NCBI GenBank assembly: GCA_947167015.1
Contig: CAMVGM010000011.1
Coordinates: 1-53,030 of the forward strand
Source: an uncultured Bacteroidales bacterium
GTDB taxonomy: Bacteria; Bacteroidota; Bacteroidia; Bacteroidales; UBA932
Length of the DNA stretch: 53,030 nucleotides
Direction of reading: 5' to 3'
Shown here: positions 8,178-16,687 of the stretch, piece after piece
Position numbering within the stretch: position 1 is the first letter of the stretch
Layout of the letters: every line of letters begins with the position of its first letter
The notes under the pieces: generated by a model
Database searches by the model: none
What the model was told of the DNA's origin: nothing
What the model saw: only the letters and a program-made list of their open reading frames with translations
Program-made: the position numbers and the translations under genes

Positions 8178-9716
8178 TCAATTGCCGTTTTCCGCGGCGA
8201 TGGCGGTGATGATGGCGTCGATGGCGTCCGTCACCACCCGGCCCGGAGCCGTGCAGTTGTTGACCAGCAGCGAGAAGACGATGGTGTGGGCGGGGTCGCC
8301 GTCGGCAGCCAGGATGTAGCCGCTCAGGCAGCGCACGCCGTTCATCGAGCCGGTCTTCATGTGGATGCGGTCCTTGAATTCCTGCTCCGCGTCGGGGAAG
8401 CGGTTTTCCAGCGTACCCTTCGTGCCCGGGACGGGCAGCGAGGCGAAATAGGCGTCCCACGCGGGCAGGGTGGTCATCCGCTTCAGGAAACGGACGAAGA
8501 ACTCCGGCGAGACGTAGTTCTTGCGCGAAAGGCCGCTGCCGTCGAACTGCTGGCAGGCGCCGTCGGTGCGGAGCCCCAGCGCCCGGAAAGCCTCCTCCGC
8601 GGCGTCGGTGCAATCGTCCGGGCCGGTTCCGCGGCCGGACTGCCGGGCCACCATCCGGAGCAGCGTCTCCGCGTAGAAGTTGTCGCTCTCGCCGTTGGTG
8701 TCGCGCACGATGTCCGCGAGCGTCACCGAACGGGCGGAGCCCAGTACGCGGAGCTGGTCCCAGCCGGGAGCGCGGTCGCGCGTGCCGCCGAAGACCAGGT
8801 CGGTGCGGATCTCGCCGCGGGAACTGATGTCACCGTAGCCACCCTGCACGTCGATCCCCTTCTCCTTCAGATAGTTATGGAAATAGTACGCACAGGTATA
8901 GGCGCCGAACAGGTTCGAGCACTCCAGGGTGTAACCGCGCCGGTCCACCGGGAAGGAACCGGCCACTTCGCCGAAGGGGCCGAAGCCGGTGTTCACGTAA
9001 TACAGCGTATTGGAGGACCGGGCCGCGCCGGTCGTGGCGCTGACCGAATAGCGCATCCAAGGCGTATCGGGGTAGCGCGGACGGACGGTGGGCGGCGCTC
9101 CCACGGACGCGGCAGGCGTGACGTAGAAGTTCTGGGCATTCTCGAAAAAGTTGAGTCCCAGCGGCCCGGCGCCGTAATTGGTGCCGAGGTCGTCGTAGGT
9201 CCAGCCGAGGTTCTGCGGGGTGCTTTCGCTGAAAAAGCGGGGATCGCCCAGCACACGGCCCTCGATGCGGCTGATGCCCGCGTCGGCGAGCACCTGCGCC
9301 CAGCGGGCGAAGGTCGTGGTCAGCGGATCCGCGCAGTCCGTGCGGGCCCCCGTCGTAGGATCGCCCCCGCCGAGGATGTACAGGTCGCCTTTCAGCACGC
9401 CGTCCACGATCTCGCCGGAACAGGCGAGGCGCGTCTCGAAACGGTAGTCCGGGCCCAGCAGATGCAGGGCGAGGCCCGTGGTGAGCAGCTTGACGTTGGA
9501 CGCCGGCACGAGTTTCTGCCGGATGTTCACGGCGGCCACGGTGTCGCCGTCCATCCGGAGGGCGAACACGCCGGCCAGCGAGTTGTTCAGCGGGTCCTGG
9601 CGGCAGATCCGGGACACGGTACGCTGCGCCTCCGTTGCCGGGGGATAAGCAGCAGTCGCGCTCCATGCGGTAAGCAGAAGCGCGACTGTCGTCAGGGTAA
9701 CGGCTCTTATTCTCAT
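8178..9716 (-). CDS. dacB: D-alanyl-D-alanine carboxypeptidase/endopeptidase (PBP4, peptidase S13)
   Basis: Periplasmic class C penicillin-binding protein that trims or cleaves peptidoglycan cross-links. The three active-site motifs are present: SNVK (Ser73, Lys76), SDN (344-346) and KTG (454-456, in HMKTGSMNG). The insertion between the first two motifs is typical of S13 enzymes. A signal peptide (ALLLTAWSATA) starts at the ATG at 9716; a longer open frame upstream encodes only Arg-rich out-of-frame sequence from the neighbouring gene and was discarded. The start overlaps the stop of the upstream small gene as ATGA. 512 residues, normal length for Bacteroidetes homologues. Confidence 0.93.
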   Translation of the reverse strand: MRIRAVTLTTVALLLTAWSATAAYPPATEAQRTVSRICRQDPLNNSLAGVFALRMDGDTVAAVNIRQKLVPASNVKLLTTGLALHLLGPDYRFETRLACSGEIVDGVLKGDLYILGGGDPTTGARTDCADPLTTTFARWAQVLADAGISRIEGRVLGDPRFFSESTPQNLGWTYDDLGTNYGAGPLGLNFFENAQNFYVTPAASVGAPPTVRPRYPDTPWMRYSVSATTGAARSSNTLYYVNTGFGPFGEVAGSFPVDRRGYTLECSNLFGAYTCAYYFHNYLKEKGIDVQGGYGDISSRGEIRTDLVFGGTRDRAPGWDQLRVLGSARSVTLADIVRDTNGESDNFYAETLLRMVARQSGRGTGPDDCTDAAEEAFRALGLRTDGACQQFDGSGLSRKNYVSPEFFVRFLKRMTTLPAWDAYFASLPVPGTKGTLENRFPDAEQEFKDRIHMKTGSMNGVRCLSGYILAADGDPAHTIVFSLLVNNCTAPGRVVTDAIDAIITAIAAENGN

Positions 9717-9994
9717 TTGACCGCTTCCTTCACGGCGGCGCTGAGCTTCTCGTAAAGGGCGTCGGTCCGGGTGAGGACCTCCTTGCGCAGTTCGTTGTAG
9801 TAGGCCTTCTTGGGACCTTCCACCTTGGCGTTCACCTTGTCGCGGAGTTCGTTGAACAGGTCGATGGCCTCTTCCATCAGTTCGCTGACGCTGCCGTCGG
9901 TGACGTTGGGGTTCACGCAGGCGACGACGGAGCAATCCTCCACAAAAGCGCTCAGCACATACTCGATGTCTTTCTTGATGTCACGAAGATTCAT
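9713..9994 (-). CDS. Small conserved helical protein of unknown function
   Basis: 93 residues, no signal peptide, mostly helical and charged; reads as a cytoplasmic protein. Notable segments are LRDIKKDIEYVLSAFVEDC at the N-terminus and KKAYYNELRKEVLTRTDALY in the second half. I recognise the type as a small protein common in Bacteroidetes genomes but know no function. It is the first gene behind a good promoter and is coupled to dacB by an ATGA overlap, so it may act with the envelope operon or simply lead it. Confidence 0.8.
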   Translation of the reverse strand: MNLRDIKKDIEYVLSAFVEDCSVVACVNPNVTDGSVSELMEEAIDLFNELRDKVNAKVEGPKKAYYNELRKEVLTRTDALYEKLSAAVKEAVK

Positions 9995-10019
9995 AAGATT
10001 CTATTCTTTAATTACGGTG

Positions 10020-10052
10020 CAAAGATAGCGAATTAATTTGAATAGCTTCAAA
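10020..10052 (-). promoter_or_regulatory. Promoter of the small-protein/dacB operon
   Basis: Minus-strand TTTG (10049-10052) and TATCTTTG (10020-10027) are separated by 21 bp, within the Bacteroidetes range. The -7 ends 25 bp before the ATG of the 93-residue protein, leaving a leader of roughly 20 nt. It may drive the whole leftward run down to pepT. Confidence 0.75.
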
Positions 10053-10068
10053 ACCGGCCCGTGTTTTC

Positions 10069-11037
10069 CTAACCGACCGTGAACATCCCGTCGTAGAAGG
10101 TCCACTCCTCCTTGGTGGTTTCTTCCTCGTCATCAAAGTTCTCCAGCAATTCGTCGATATTGGAGCCGTCTTCGTTGATGCCCGCCTCCCAGGCGCGGCT
10201 GTAGCTGGTCATCTCGTGCTTGATGAGGAACACGCCGTCACCTTGCTTGATGAAATACAGGGAGGAATAGCAATTGTAGCTGCCGGGGCTCTCATGGCTG
10301 TCCTCGGCATACCAGGTCCCTTCTCTTTCGAGGGAGGGATTGTGATAAGGATTCTCCCAGTCACAGAAATGCCAGAACAGCATCTCGTTCGCCTGCATCA
10401 CGCGGAAGATGCCCATCACGAGGATGTCGTCCGGACTCATCGGACCGTCTTCCGGCTCGGTATGCAGATAGTCCAGCATGTCGTACGAGAGGGGGATCCA
10501 GCCGAAGTTGATGGCCGGCAGCTTCGGGAGCGTGCCGTTGGTAACCTTGCGGTTGCGCCCCTCGCCGTCGGTGCGGTTCATCTTGCCGGTGAGGTAATTG
10601 TAGGATTCGTCGTAGTGCTCGGAGGCGTGCCTGTCCTTCTTGCCGCCGATCAGGCGGAAGTCCCCGTCCTGCCAGCGGAAGAGGAAGATATCGGCGCCCT
10701 CCTCGCTGTCGCACTGGATGCGCACCACGCCCGCGTCGGTGACGGTGATGCCGGTCTTCTGCCCGTACGGGTGGGTCTCGTATTCGCGGAACAGGGTGTA
10801 ATTGCCCTGCTTGTCGCCGAAGTAGAAGGCGAAATTGCTGCCGGAGTAATAGCCGTCCAGGGCGATGACCAGGTCCTTGACGCCATCCTTGTTGATATCG
10901 GCTTCGGCCGAAATGACGGTCTCGTCCGTATTCGGGGTGTGCAGTTCGGCAAGGGTTTTTCCTTCGCGCTGGAAGACGGGCTGGCCCCAGGCGGCCAGCG
11001 GCAGGGCGCAGAGGGCTGTCAGAATGAAAGTTTTCAT
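10069..11037 (-). CDS. Secreted protein of unknown function with one EF-hand/FG-GAP-like loop
   Basis: 322-residue exported protein (signal peptide MKTFILTALCALPLAAWGQ). Residues about 45-60 contain EADINKDGVKDLVIALDG, the Dx(N/D)xDGxxD loop seen in calcium-binding FG-GAP/VCBS-type repeats, followed by beta-rich sequence (NFAFYFGDKQGNYTLF). The second half is Trp/Tyr-rich (EMLFWHFCDWENPYHNPS). No further repeats or catalytic motif are apparent. It lies 18 bp behind the CE15 esterase gene, so it may be co-expressed with it. I cannot assign a family. Confidence 0.75.
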   Translation of the reverse strand: MKTFILTALCALPLAAWGQPVFQREGKTLAELHTPNTDETVISAEADINKDGVKDLVIALDGYYSGSNFAFYFGDKQGNYTLFREYETHPYGQKTGITVTDAGVVRIQCDSEEGADIFLFRWQDGDFRLIGGKKDRHASEHYDESYNYLTGKMNRTDGEGRNRKVTNGTLPKLPAINFGWIPLSYDMLDYLHTEPEDGPMSPDDILVMGIFRVMQANEMLFWHFCDWENPYHNPSLEREGTWYAEDSHESPGSYNCYSSLYFIKQGDGVFLIKHEMTSYSRAWEAGINEDGSNIDELLENFDDEEETTKEEWTFYDGMFTVG

Positions 11038-11055
11038 GTCAGATACTTTTTGGAC

Positions 11056-12570
11056 CTATTTCGTGAATCCCATCTTGTTGGACGCCCACTCGATGAAATA
11101 CTTCATGTTCGGGCCGTCCGTATGGCCGCCGTCGTGCTGGCGCCAGGCCAGTTCGCCGTCCAGCAGGCCGGTGAGCACCGGCGGCATGGGCTCCTTGCGG
11201 TAATCGTTGGAGACACCTAAATCCTTGGCGCCGAGCAGCTTGAATACCTCGCCGGCCGCCACGGTGGCCTGCCAGCTGCCATACTGGTCCAGCCACAGGG
11301 CGTCGCCCTGCTCGGGAACGCCGTAGCTGATGAAGACCAGGCGCGGCGCGCAGAGCGCGATGAGTTCGTGGGAATCCACGGGCAGCATACCGGCGTTCCA
11401 GGCACCCGTCTTCGACTCGATCGCGCAGTATTTGATGTAGTTGCCGGCCATCCAGTGATACTCTCCGGAGTTGGCGAGGTTCTCCAGGCCCTCGCCGAAG
11501 ATACGGCGGTGCAGGGTGGCTCCGCCCTTGCCGGACGAGCCGATGAGGCCCATGTAGAAGCGTTCCTCGAACGCCAGCGTCACCAGGGCGGCCTTGCCGT
11601 AGCGCGAGACGCCCTCGATGCCGACGTGCTTCGCATCCACGTCCGGATCGGTTTCAAGGTAATCCAGGCCGCGGGCGGCCCCCCAGGCCCAGGCACGCAG
11701 CGAGCCCCAGTCATCCGGCTTGCGCGGCTGTCCCTTGTTCACGAGGCCGATGATGCCGCGGGTGAGGCCCGCGCCGTTGTCCGCCTGGATGCTGCCAGGA
11801 TCGATCATCGCATAGCCCCAGCCGGCGGCGAGCAGCTGCTGGTTGGACGGCGGATCCTGGCCGGGCGCCTGCTGCTGCGGACGCATGAAGGCCGCAAAGG
11901 GATTGGCCGGCTCGAAAGGCTGCCAGGCCGGGTATTTCTTCATCAGTTCAGCCGTCTCCGGATCATTCTCCAGCATGCGGCGGATGGCCTTGTTGATGAC
12001 AGCCATGTCATCTCCGCCGGGCTTGACGGGGTTCGGAAGGTTCGCGCCGCCGAACATCATCAGCAGCGGAACGGGCCCCTTGGCGTCGGCAGGGGTCACG
12101 ACGACCATCTTGATATCGACGTTGATCGACGGGCAGGCGGAATTGTCCACGTGGCCGCGGAGCTGCTTGGCCTTCGCCCGGATCCGGCCGACGAACTCGA
12201 TCTCTTCCGCCTCGACGGTCCAGGTCACGCCGGGCACGTTGTCCGGAACGCGGCCGTACACCTCGCTTTCGAAACCCTCGATGATCTCCGGCCTGCGGAC
12301 CTCCCACCACTGCTTGGCGCTGGTCACCTTCTTGCCGGCCTTCGTCCGGAGGATCTCCGGAAGCACCGGGAAGGGATTGGCCTTGCTTTCGTCGTAATTG
12401 GCGGCGTAGGGACTCTTTTCGTCCGCGTCGAAACCGCGCCGGATGGACTTGATGCCCAGCTGGTCCAGCATGTTCTGGTGGTCCTGTTCGGCGGTGAACG
12501 TTACCGGCGCCTGCGCAAAGGATGCTGCGCAGAACAGGCAGCCGGCGAACAAAAGGAATAACTTTTTCAT
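11056..12570 (-). CDS. CE15-type glucuronoyl esterase
   Basis: Secreted alpha/beta-hydrolase, 504 residues with signal peptide (LFCAASFAQ). CE15 enzymes cleave ester bonds between 4-O-methyl-glucuronic acid on xylan and lignin or other alcohols. The family nucleophile motif is present as GVSRYGK (Ser322), followed by GSSGKGGATLHRR, an Arg-Arg segment typical of bacterial CE15. The catalytic His is in RQHDGGHTDG (His479 or His483). A Gln/Pro-rich insert (RPQQQAPGQDPP, about residue 245) is unusual. The ATG at 12570 starts a proper signal peptide; the upstream in-frame start adds non-signal residues. It is flanked by NlpC/P60 (20 bp) and the unknown secreted protein (18 bp). Confidence 0.85.
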   Translation of the reverse strand: MKKLFLLFAGCLFCAASFAQAPVTFTAEQDHQNMLDQLGIKSIRRGFDADEKSPYAANYDESKANPFPVLPEILRTKAGKKVTSAKQWWEVRRPEIIEGFESEVYGRVPDNVPGVTWTVEAEEIEFVGRIRAKAKQLRGHVDNSACPSINVDIKMVVVTPADAKGPVPLLMMFGGANLPNPVKPGGDDMAVINKAIRRMLENDPETAELMKKYPAWQPFEPANPFAAFMRPQQQAPGQDPPSNQQLLAAGWGYAMIDPGSIQADNGAGLTRGIIGLVNKGQPRKPDDWGSLRAWAWGAARGLDYLETDPDVDAKHVGIEGVSRYGKAALVTLAFEERFYMGLIGSSGKGGATLHRRIFGEGLENLANSGEYHWMAGNYIKYCAIESKTGAWNAGMLPVDSHELIALCAPRLVFISYGVPEQGDALWLDQYGSWQATVAAGEVFKLLGAKDLGVSNDYRKEPMPPVLTGLLDGELAWRQHDGGHTDGPNMKYFIEWASNKMGFTK

Positions 12571-12590
12571 ATCTGTCGGATTAAGATTTC

Positions 12591-13544
12591 TCAATAATAC
12601 CACGGGCGTGCCGCCACGCTGCGGATACCGGAGCCGTCATCCACGTGTCCGAGGATGCGGCGTACCGCGATCGGCTGCCGCTCGTAATAGTCCTCGCCGT
12701 CCGGGGTCAGGGAACTGATCCGCACTACCTGCGAGGAGTGGATGATCTTCCGGTCCCCGTAATACATCGCCACGTGGGAAACCACCCGGGGTTTTCCGTC
12801 CGGATTGAGGGTGCCGTAGAAGAGCAGGTCGCCCGGGCGCATCTTGTCGAAATCGTAGGGCACTTCCTCTCCCGTGTAGATCTGCTCGCGGGCGTTGCGC
12901 GGCAGGACGATCCCGCTCTGGCGGTACACGAACTGGGTGAAACCGCTGCAGTCGAAGTGCTTGATGCTGGCCCCGCCCCACATGTAGGGCGTGCCGAGCA
13001 GGCGCCGCGCCGTCGCGAGCAGCACCGCTTCCGAAGCCTCGCGGGAACGGACCCACTCCTCGAAATCCATCACGTCGTAGGCGCGCGCCCAGCAGGCCCG
13101 GCCGGAGGGCAGGAAGACCTGCACCCAGCCCGGACGGCTCTCCGCGCCCTTGCGCACCAGGTCCGCCATCGTGAAATCGCACACCCGGCCGGAAAGGGTG
13201 GAAGGTTCTTCGAACAGATGGGAGTACTCCGCCACGCAGATATATTTCGGCGCCGCGATCCAGGCGTCCTTCCCCGCCTCGTCCATGAAGGCCACGTTCA
13301 GCTGCGTGGTCCACACGTCCTTGTAGTCCGGCGCATCCACCAGCCTCCAGTAGCGTTCGGCACCCTTCACGCGCAGCACCGTGCCCATCAGGCACTGGGT
13401 CTCGTTGCCCGACTCGTAGTCCGGCTTGAGCCGCAGGAAACACGAAGAGGAATTGACGACCGCCCACTGCGGACCGTCCCAGGATTGCGCCCGGGCACCA
13501 AGGGCGGCGCAACCCAGGAAGACAAGGAGTAAAAAGCGTTTCAT
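12591..13544 (-). CDS. SH3-domain NlpC/P60 peptidoglycan endopeptidase
   Basis: Exported 317-residue cysteine peptidase that cleaves stem peptides or recycled muropeptides (gamma-D-Glu-diamino acid bond in characterised relatives). Signal peptide LVFLGCAALGARAQ. Two SH3b-like domains (about 25-95 and 100-160) precede the NlpC/P60 domain with Cys199 in HFDCSGF, GTPYMWGGAS before it, and His257 in VSHVAMYYG. Domain order matches the YkfC-like Bacteroides enzymes I recall. It may be the first gene of a unit with the CE15 esterase and the unknown secreted protein. Confidence 0.9.
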   Translation of the reverse strand: MKRFLLLVFLGCAALGARAQSWDGPQWAVVNSSSCFLRLKPDYESGNETQCLMGTVLRVKGAERYWRLVDAPDYKDVWTTQLNVAFMDEAGKDAWIAAPKYICVAEYSHLFEEPSTLSGRVCDFTMADLVRKGAESRPGWVQVFLPSGRACWARAYDVMDFEEWVRSREASEAVLLATARRLLGTPYMWGGASIKHFDCSGFTQFVYRQSGIVLPRNAREQIYTGEEVPYDFDKMRPGDLLFYGTLNPDGKPRVVSHVAMYYGDRKIIHSSQVVRISSLTPDGEDYYERQPIAVRRILGHVDDGSGIRSVAARPWYY

Positions 13545-13549
13545 ACCCC

Positions 13550-13557
13550 CAAATATA
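13550..13557 (-). promoter_or_regulatory. -7 element TATATTTG upstream of NlpC/P60
   Basis: TATATTTG on the minus strand ends 5 bp from the ATG; only a weak TTGA-like -33 lies about 22 bp upstream. A transcript from it would be nearly leaderless. Confidence 0.45.
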
Positions 13558-13578
13558 ACGATTTCCCGGATAGAATCC

Positions 13579-16125
13579 TCAACGGCCGTCCGATTCCAGC
13601 CGCACGCGGTGCAGCATCACGCAATTGTTGGAGGCGGCATTGTAGCGGTAGCCGGGGGTGCCGGAGTTGTAGATCCGCAGGGCGCAGCCGCCGCAGGCAT
13701 TCCGCCCAAGCTCGCCGGACGGGTCCGTCCAGGACAGGTCCAGGCGCCCGGGCAGGTTCTCGCTCAGCTGCAGGGGCGTACGTTCCGACTGCGTGGAGGC
13801 GCTCACCCGCAGGGTGTTGCCCTTCACGGACACGGTCAGGCTGCTCTGCGGCATGAAGGCTGCCGCCAGCACGCCTTGTGTCAGCGCGGTCCGCTCCCCG
13901 TCCGCAAAGTGGTACAGGGTCCAGAGCGTGCCGTTGGTCGTGGCGGGGACACGCTCGATACGCACGCCGTAGCCGCTGCGCGTGGCAGGGTCGTACTTGA
14001 CCATCACTTCCAGATAGCAGCCGCTGCCGCCGAAGCCCTGGCCCTCCACCTTGCTGGAAGAATAGTCCACCGTCAGGGCCATGTCGCCGACGCGCCCGTC
14101 CCGGCCATAGACCAGCAGCGGCGGATGGTCCGTACGCATGTTGTTGCAGAGGCCCCAGCGGCCGTCGGAGCCGTTGGAACCGGTGCCCCAGACCCACGGG
14201 TCCGGACCGTCTTCCGGCTTGTCGAAGAACCAGCGTCCCCGCGTGGAGACGGGATCCTCCGTGCCGATGAAGACGTTCTTGAAATCGGTCTCCAGCGCCG
14301 TTGTACGCACGTCCCGGGCCCGGACGGCCCGGCGGGTCTCCACCACGCAGGGCAGCCCCTCGGGGCTGAAGGCATATTTAGGCGTGATGATGGCGCACAG
14401 GCGGTAGCCGACGTCATCGCGCGTAAGCGGATAGTCCACGAACGGATCGTCCAGGAACAGGCCCTCGGCATCGCTGCGCGAGGTGCCGACGTGGATGTAT
14501 TCCGTGCCGGTCACGCGGTACCAGTCGATCCGGGAGACGTCCCTGTACTCGGAATGGTCGGTGGTGTAAGATATGTGCGCCCGGCCGTCCCGGATGCGGA
14601 TGGGTTCATCGACGGTCAGCACAGGAGCCTCGACGGGCACGGGCAGGATGCGCAGCGTCACCCCGGCGGAAACGCCGTTCGGCAGGACGCATTCCACGGG
14701 GGTCTCGATGATGGCGCCGCTCTCATTGGGCTTTGCCTGCAGGGCCAGGGTGGCGCCGGAAGCATCCGGGCTGCCCTCCAGCAGGTTCTTGTCGTAACTC
14801 CAGCGCGCCTGCCGGAGGTCCACCGAGGAGGCCGGCACCGGGGCGGCCGTCAGGGTGACGAGGTTCCCCTCCCCCCGCGCCGCGGAATCCAGTTCCTTGC
14901 CCGAATAGCCCAGCAGGAAACGGTAGGGCAGGTTGGCATAAGGCGCCCATTCCGGCCGGTACTGCCCTTTGGGGTCCCAGCCGTCGTCGCCCTTCAGCAG
15001 GTTATAGACATTGTATTCCTCCCCCACCTTGAAAGCCTTCAGCGCCTCGGCGCCGTATTCTACAGACAGTTGCGGGGCCTCCGGGCTGATGACGAGCGGC
15101 CGGCGCGGCTCGCCGATGGTGTTGCCGTGCACGGCATAGCGCGCGTCCTCGCGGATGCGGTTTTCCCAGATTACCTCCCCGATGCGGCCGGAGAAGTGGC
15201 AGTCGATGACGGCGTAGATGGCGGACGCGCGGGCGCCGTTGCCGGGCGCGGCGTTCTTCGCGAAGGACAGGAAGGGATGCGACATCTGCGGCATCCCCAC
15301 CAGTTCGCAGCCCAGCAGGACGTTGATCCCGCCCGCCTGGGCGCCGCTCCAGGTGGGGTGGCTGCCGAAATGATGGAAGGTGCAATGCTCATAGACGTTG
15401 ATCCCGCCCCCGAACACGGAATCGTCCGTGCATTGGAAGAAGCAGTCCTTGAAATAGGCCCGCTTCGGAGAGAAGCCCGCCATCATGTTGAGGTAGCCCA
15501 CGAAACGCACGTTGCGGAACTCCATCCGGTCGATGTCGCGCGAGGCGCCGGACAGCACCTCGGCGTGGTTCTTCGAATCGATGCGCTTGGGGAGGTTCTG
15601 CGAGGGGTCGCGCGGATAGACGAGGTCCTCCTGCGCATAGTTGGCAATGGTGATGTTCTCCGCCCGGAAGCCGGTGGACACGGCCAGGGTGTACCAGCTG
15701 CCGGTGGCGCCCAGGCCCTTCGCGCCGCCCTCGCCGCGGTTGCCGCAGATGCGCACGTCATCCGGGTCGTCCGTCAGGCCGATGAAGGAGATTCCATCTC
15801 CCAGCAGCGTCAGGCCCACGTTGGGCGGGGCGATCACGAAGCCGCTGTCGTCGAAAGGAAAGCCCTGACGGAAAGTCTCGTCCGTCCAATAGACGCCCGG
15901 GGCGATATAGACCGTGGTGCCGGCGGGCAGGGTGAGGGTTCGGCGGTCGGGCGAGAGTTCGCCCAGGGTCTGCAGGGTGGCCGCCACATAAGGGTTCGCC
16001 AGCTCTTCGGGCGTGGCGTAGGCGTTCAGCAACCGGTGCGTCTCGTCCAGCTGCAGATGGCCATAGCCCTGCGCCTGGCAGAAGACACTCAGCAGCAGGG
16101 CGGACAGGAGAAGTCGGAGTCGCAT
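13579..16125 (-). CDS. Secreted right-handed beta-helix protein, pectinesterase (CE8)-like
   Basis: 848-residue exported protein (signal peptide SALLLSVFCQAQ). Residues about 60-340 have the ladder of a right-handed beta-helix: TVYIAPGVYW, GLTLLGDGISFIG, FRAENITIANYA, MEFRNVRFVGY, AYFKDCFFQCTDDSVFGG, NVYEHCTFHHFG. The D-x-V-F-G segment and following C-x-F resemble the DFIFG...F.NC stretch of CE8 pectin methylesterases, but the QDTL motif is not recognisable, so activity is uncertain. Residues about 440-600 look like Ig-like modules and about 610-848 like a concanavalin-type sandwich. It sits 10 bp behind the YkuD gene. Alternatives are a pectate-lyase-like or non-catalytic glycan-binding protein. 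Confidence 0.7.
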   Translation of the reverse strand: MRLRLLLSALLLSVFCQAQGYGHLQLDETHRLLNAYATPEELANPYVAATLQTLGELSPDRRTLTLPAGTTVYIAPGVYWTDETFRQGFPFDDSGFVIAPPNVGLTLLGDGISFIGLTDDPDDVRICGNRGEGGAKGLGATGSWYTLAVSTGFRAENITIANYAQEDLVYPRDPSQNLPKRIDSKNHAEVLSGASRDIDRMEFRNVRFVGYLNMMAGFSPKRAYFKDCFFQCTDDSVFGGGINVYEHCTFHHFGSHPTWSGAQAGGINVLLGCELVGMPQMSHPFLSFAKNAAPGNGARASAIYAVIDCHFSGRIGEVIWENRIREDARYAVHGNTIGEPRRPLVISPEAPQLSVEYGAEALKAFKVGEEYNVYNLLKGDDGWDPKGQYRPEWAPYANLPYRFLLGYSGKELDSAARGEGNLVTLTAAPVPASSVDLRQARWSYDKNLLEGSPDASGATLALQAKPNESGAIIETPVECVLPNGVSAGVTLRILPVPVEAPVLTVDEPIRIRDGRAHISYTTDHSEYRDVSRIDWYRVTGTEYIHVGTSRSDAEGLFLDDPFVDYPLTRDDVGYRLCAIITPKYAFSPEGLPCVVETRRAVRARDVRTTALETDFKNVFIGTEDPVSTRGRWFFDKPEDGPDPWVWGTGSNGSDGRWGLCNNMRTDHPPLLVYGRDGRVGDMALTVDYSSSKVEGQGFGGSGCYLEVMVKYDPATRSGYGVRIERVPATTNGTLWTLYHFADGERTALTQGVLAAAFMPQSSLTVSVKGNTLRVSASTQSERTPLQLSENLPGRLDLSWTDPSGELGRNACGGCALRIYNSGTPGYRYNAASNNCVMLHRVRLESDGR

Positions 16126-16135
16126 GGGAAAGCGC

Positions 16136-16648
16136 TTATTGCGGATCGGGCAGGATGATGACCACCGTGCCCACCTTCACGCGCTGCTTGAGGTCGAGGA
16201 TGTCCTCGTTGCGCAGGCGGATGCAGCCTTCGGTGGAACGGGTGCCGATGCTCTCCGGGAAGGGCGTGCCGTGGATGCCGATGTCGATGAATCCCGGCAC
16301 GGCCAGGCGCAGGAACCAGGGGCCGTAGGCGTCCTTGACCGGTCCTTTCCCGTCGCGGAAGTCGTGCGAGAGGCCCTTGGCGTTCAGCAACTGATTGATC
16401 TTGAAAGTCCCTTCCGGGGTCTTGTGGTCGCCCTTGACCTTCTTGGGACCGTAGTTGATGGCGCAGGCCATGGGATACTCCTTGATGGGAGCCCCCTGCG
16501 GATCCACCAGCGTGAGCGTGAACGCCTGCTTGTCGATCACGATGAACGGGGCCCCTTCGGCCTGGTCGAGGTATTTTTCGAAACGGCCCTGCGCCCCGGC
16601 GGAAAGCGCCGGCAGCAGCGCGAGCAAAAGGATCAGGATTCTCTTCAT
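16136..16648 (-). CDS. L,D-transpeptidase (YkuD domain)
   Basis: 170-residue exported protein (signal peptide LLLALLPALSAGAQG) that would form or exchange 3-3 cross-links in peptidoglycan or anchor proteins to it. The YkuD domain runs from about residue 35 to the end, with HGTPFPESIG and STEGCIRLRNED containing catalytic Cys142 and the following Arg. YkuD-only proteins of this size are common. Start at 16648; the upstream open frame lacks a signal peptide. The pectinesterase-like gene follows after 10 bp, so the two are likely co-transcribed from the -7 element just upstream. Confidence 0.92.
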   Translation of the reverse strand: MKRILILLLALLPALSAGAQGRFEKYLDQAEGAPFIVIDKQAFTLTLVDPQGAPIKEYPMACAINYGPKKVKGDHKTPEGTFKINQLLNAKGLSHDFRDGKGPVKDAYGPWFLRLAVPGFIDIGIHGTPFPESIGTRSTEGCIRLRNEDILDLKQRVKVGTVVIILPDPQ

Positions 16649-16656
16649 AACAGGCG

Positions 16657-16664
16657 CAAATGTA
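16657..16664 (-). promoter_or_regulatory. -7 element TACATTTG upstream of the YkuD gene
   Basis: Minus-strand TACATTTG ends 8 bp before the ATG. An ATTG about 20 bp further upstream could be a degenerate -33. Confidence 0.5.
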
Positions 16665-16687
16665 CGCAATAACTTTGCCAAAACCAA

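Noticed and set aside
9717..9935. N-terminal extension of the dacB frame by 73 residues
   Set aside because: The extension is Arg/Gln-rich, lies in the second frame of the small upstream gene and precedes a normal signal peptide; the ATG overlapping the upstream stop codon is the true start.
13426..16158. 910-codon antisense open frame over the beta-helix gene
   Set aside because: Same GC artefact; no signal peptide, no motif, and the minus-strand product has a clear beta-helix ladder and signal peptide.
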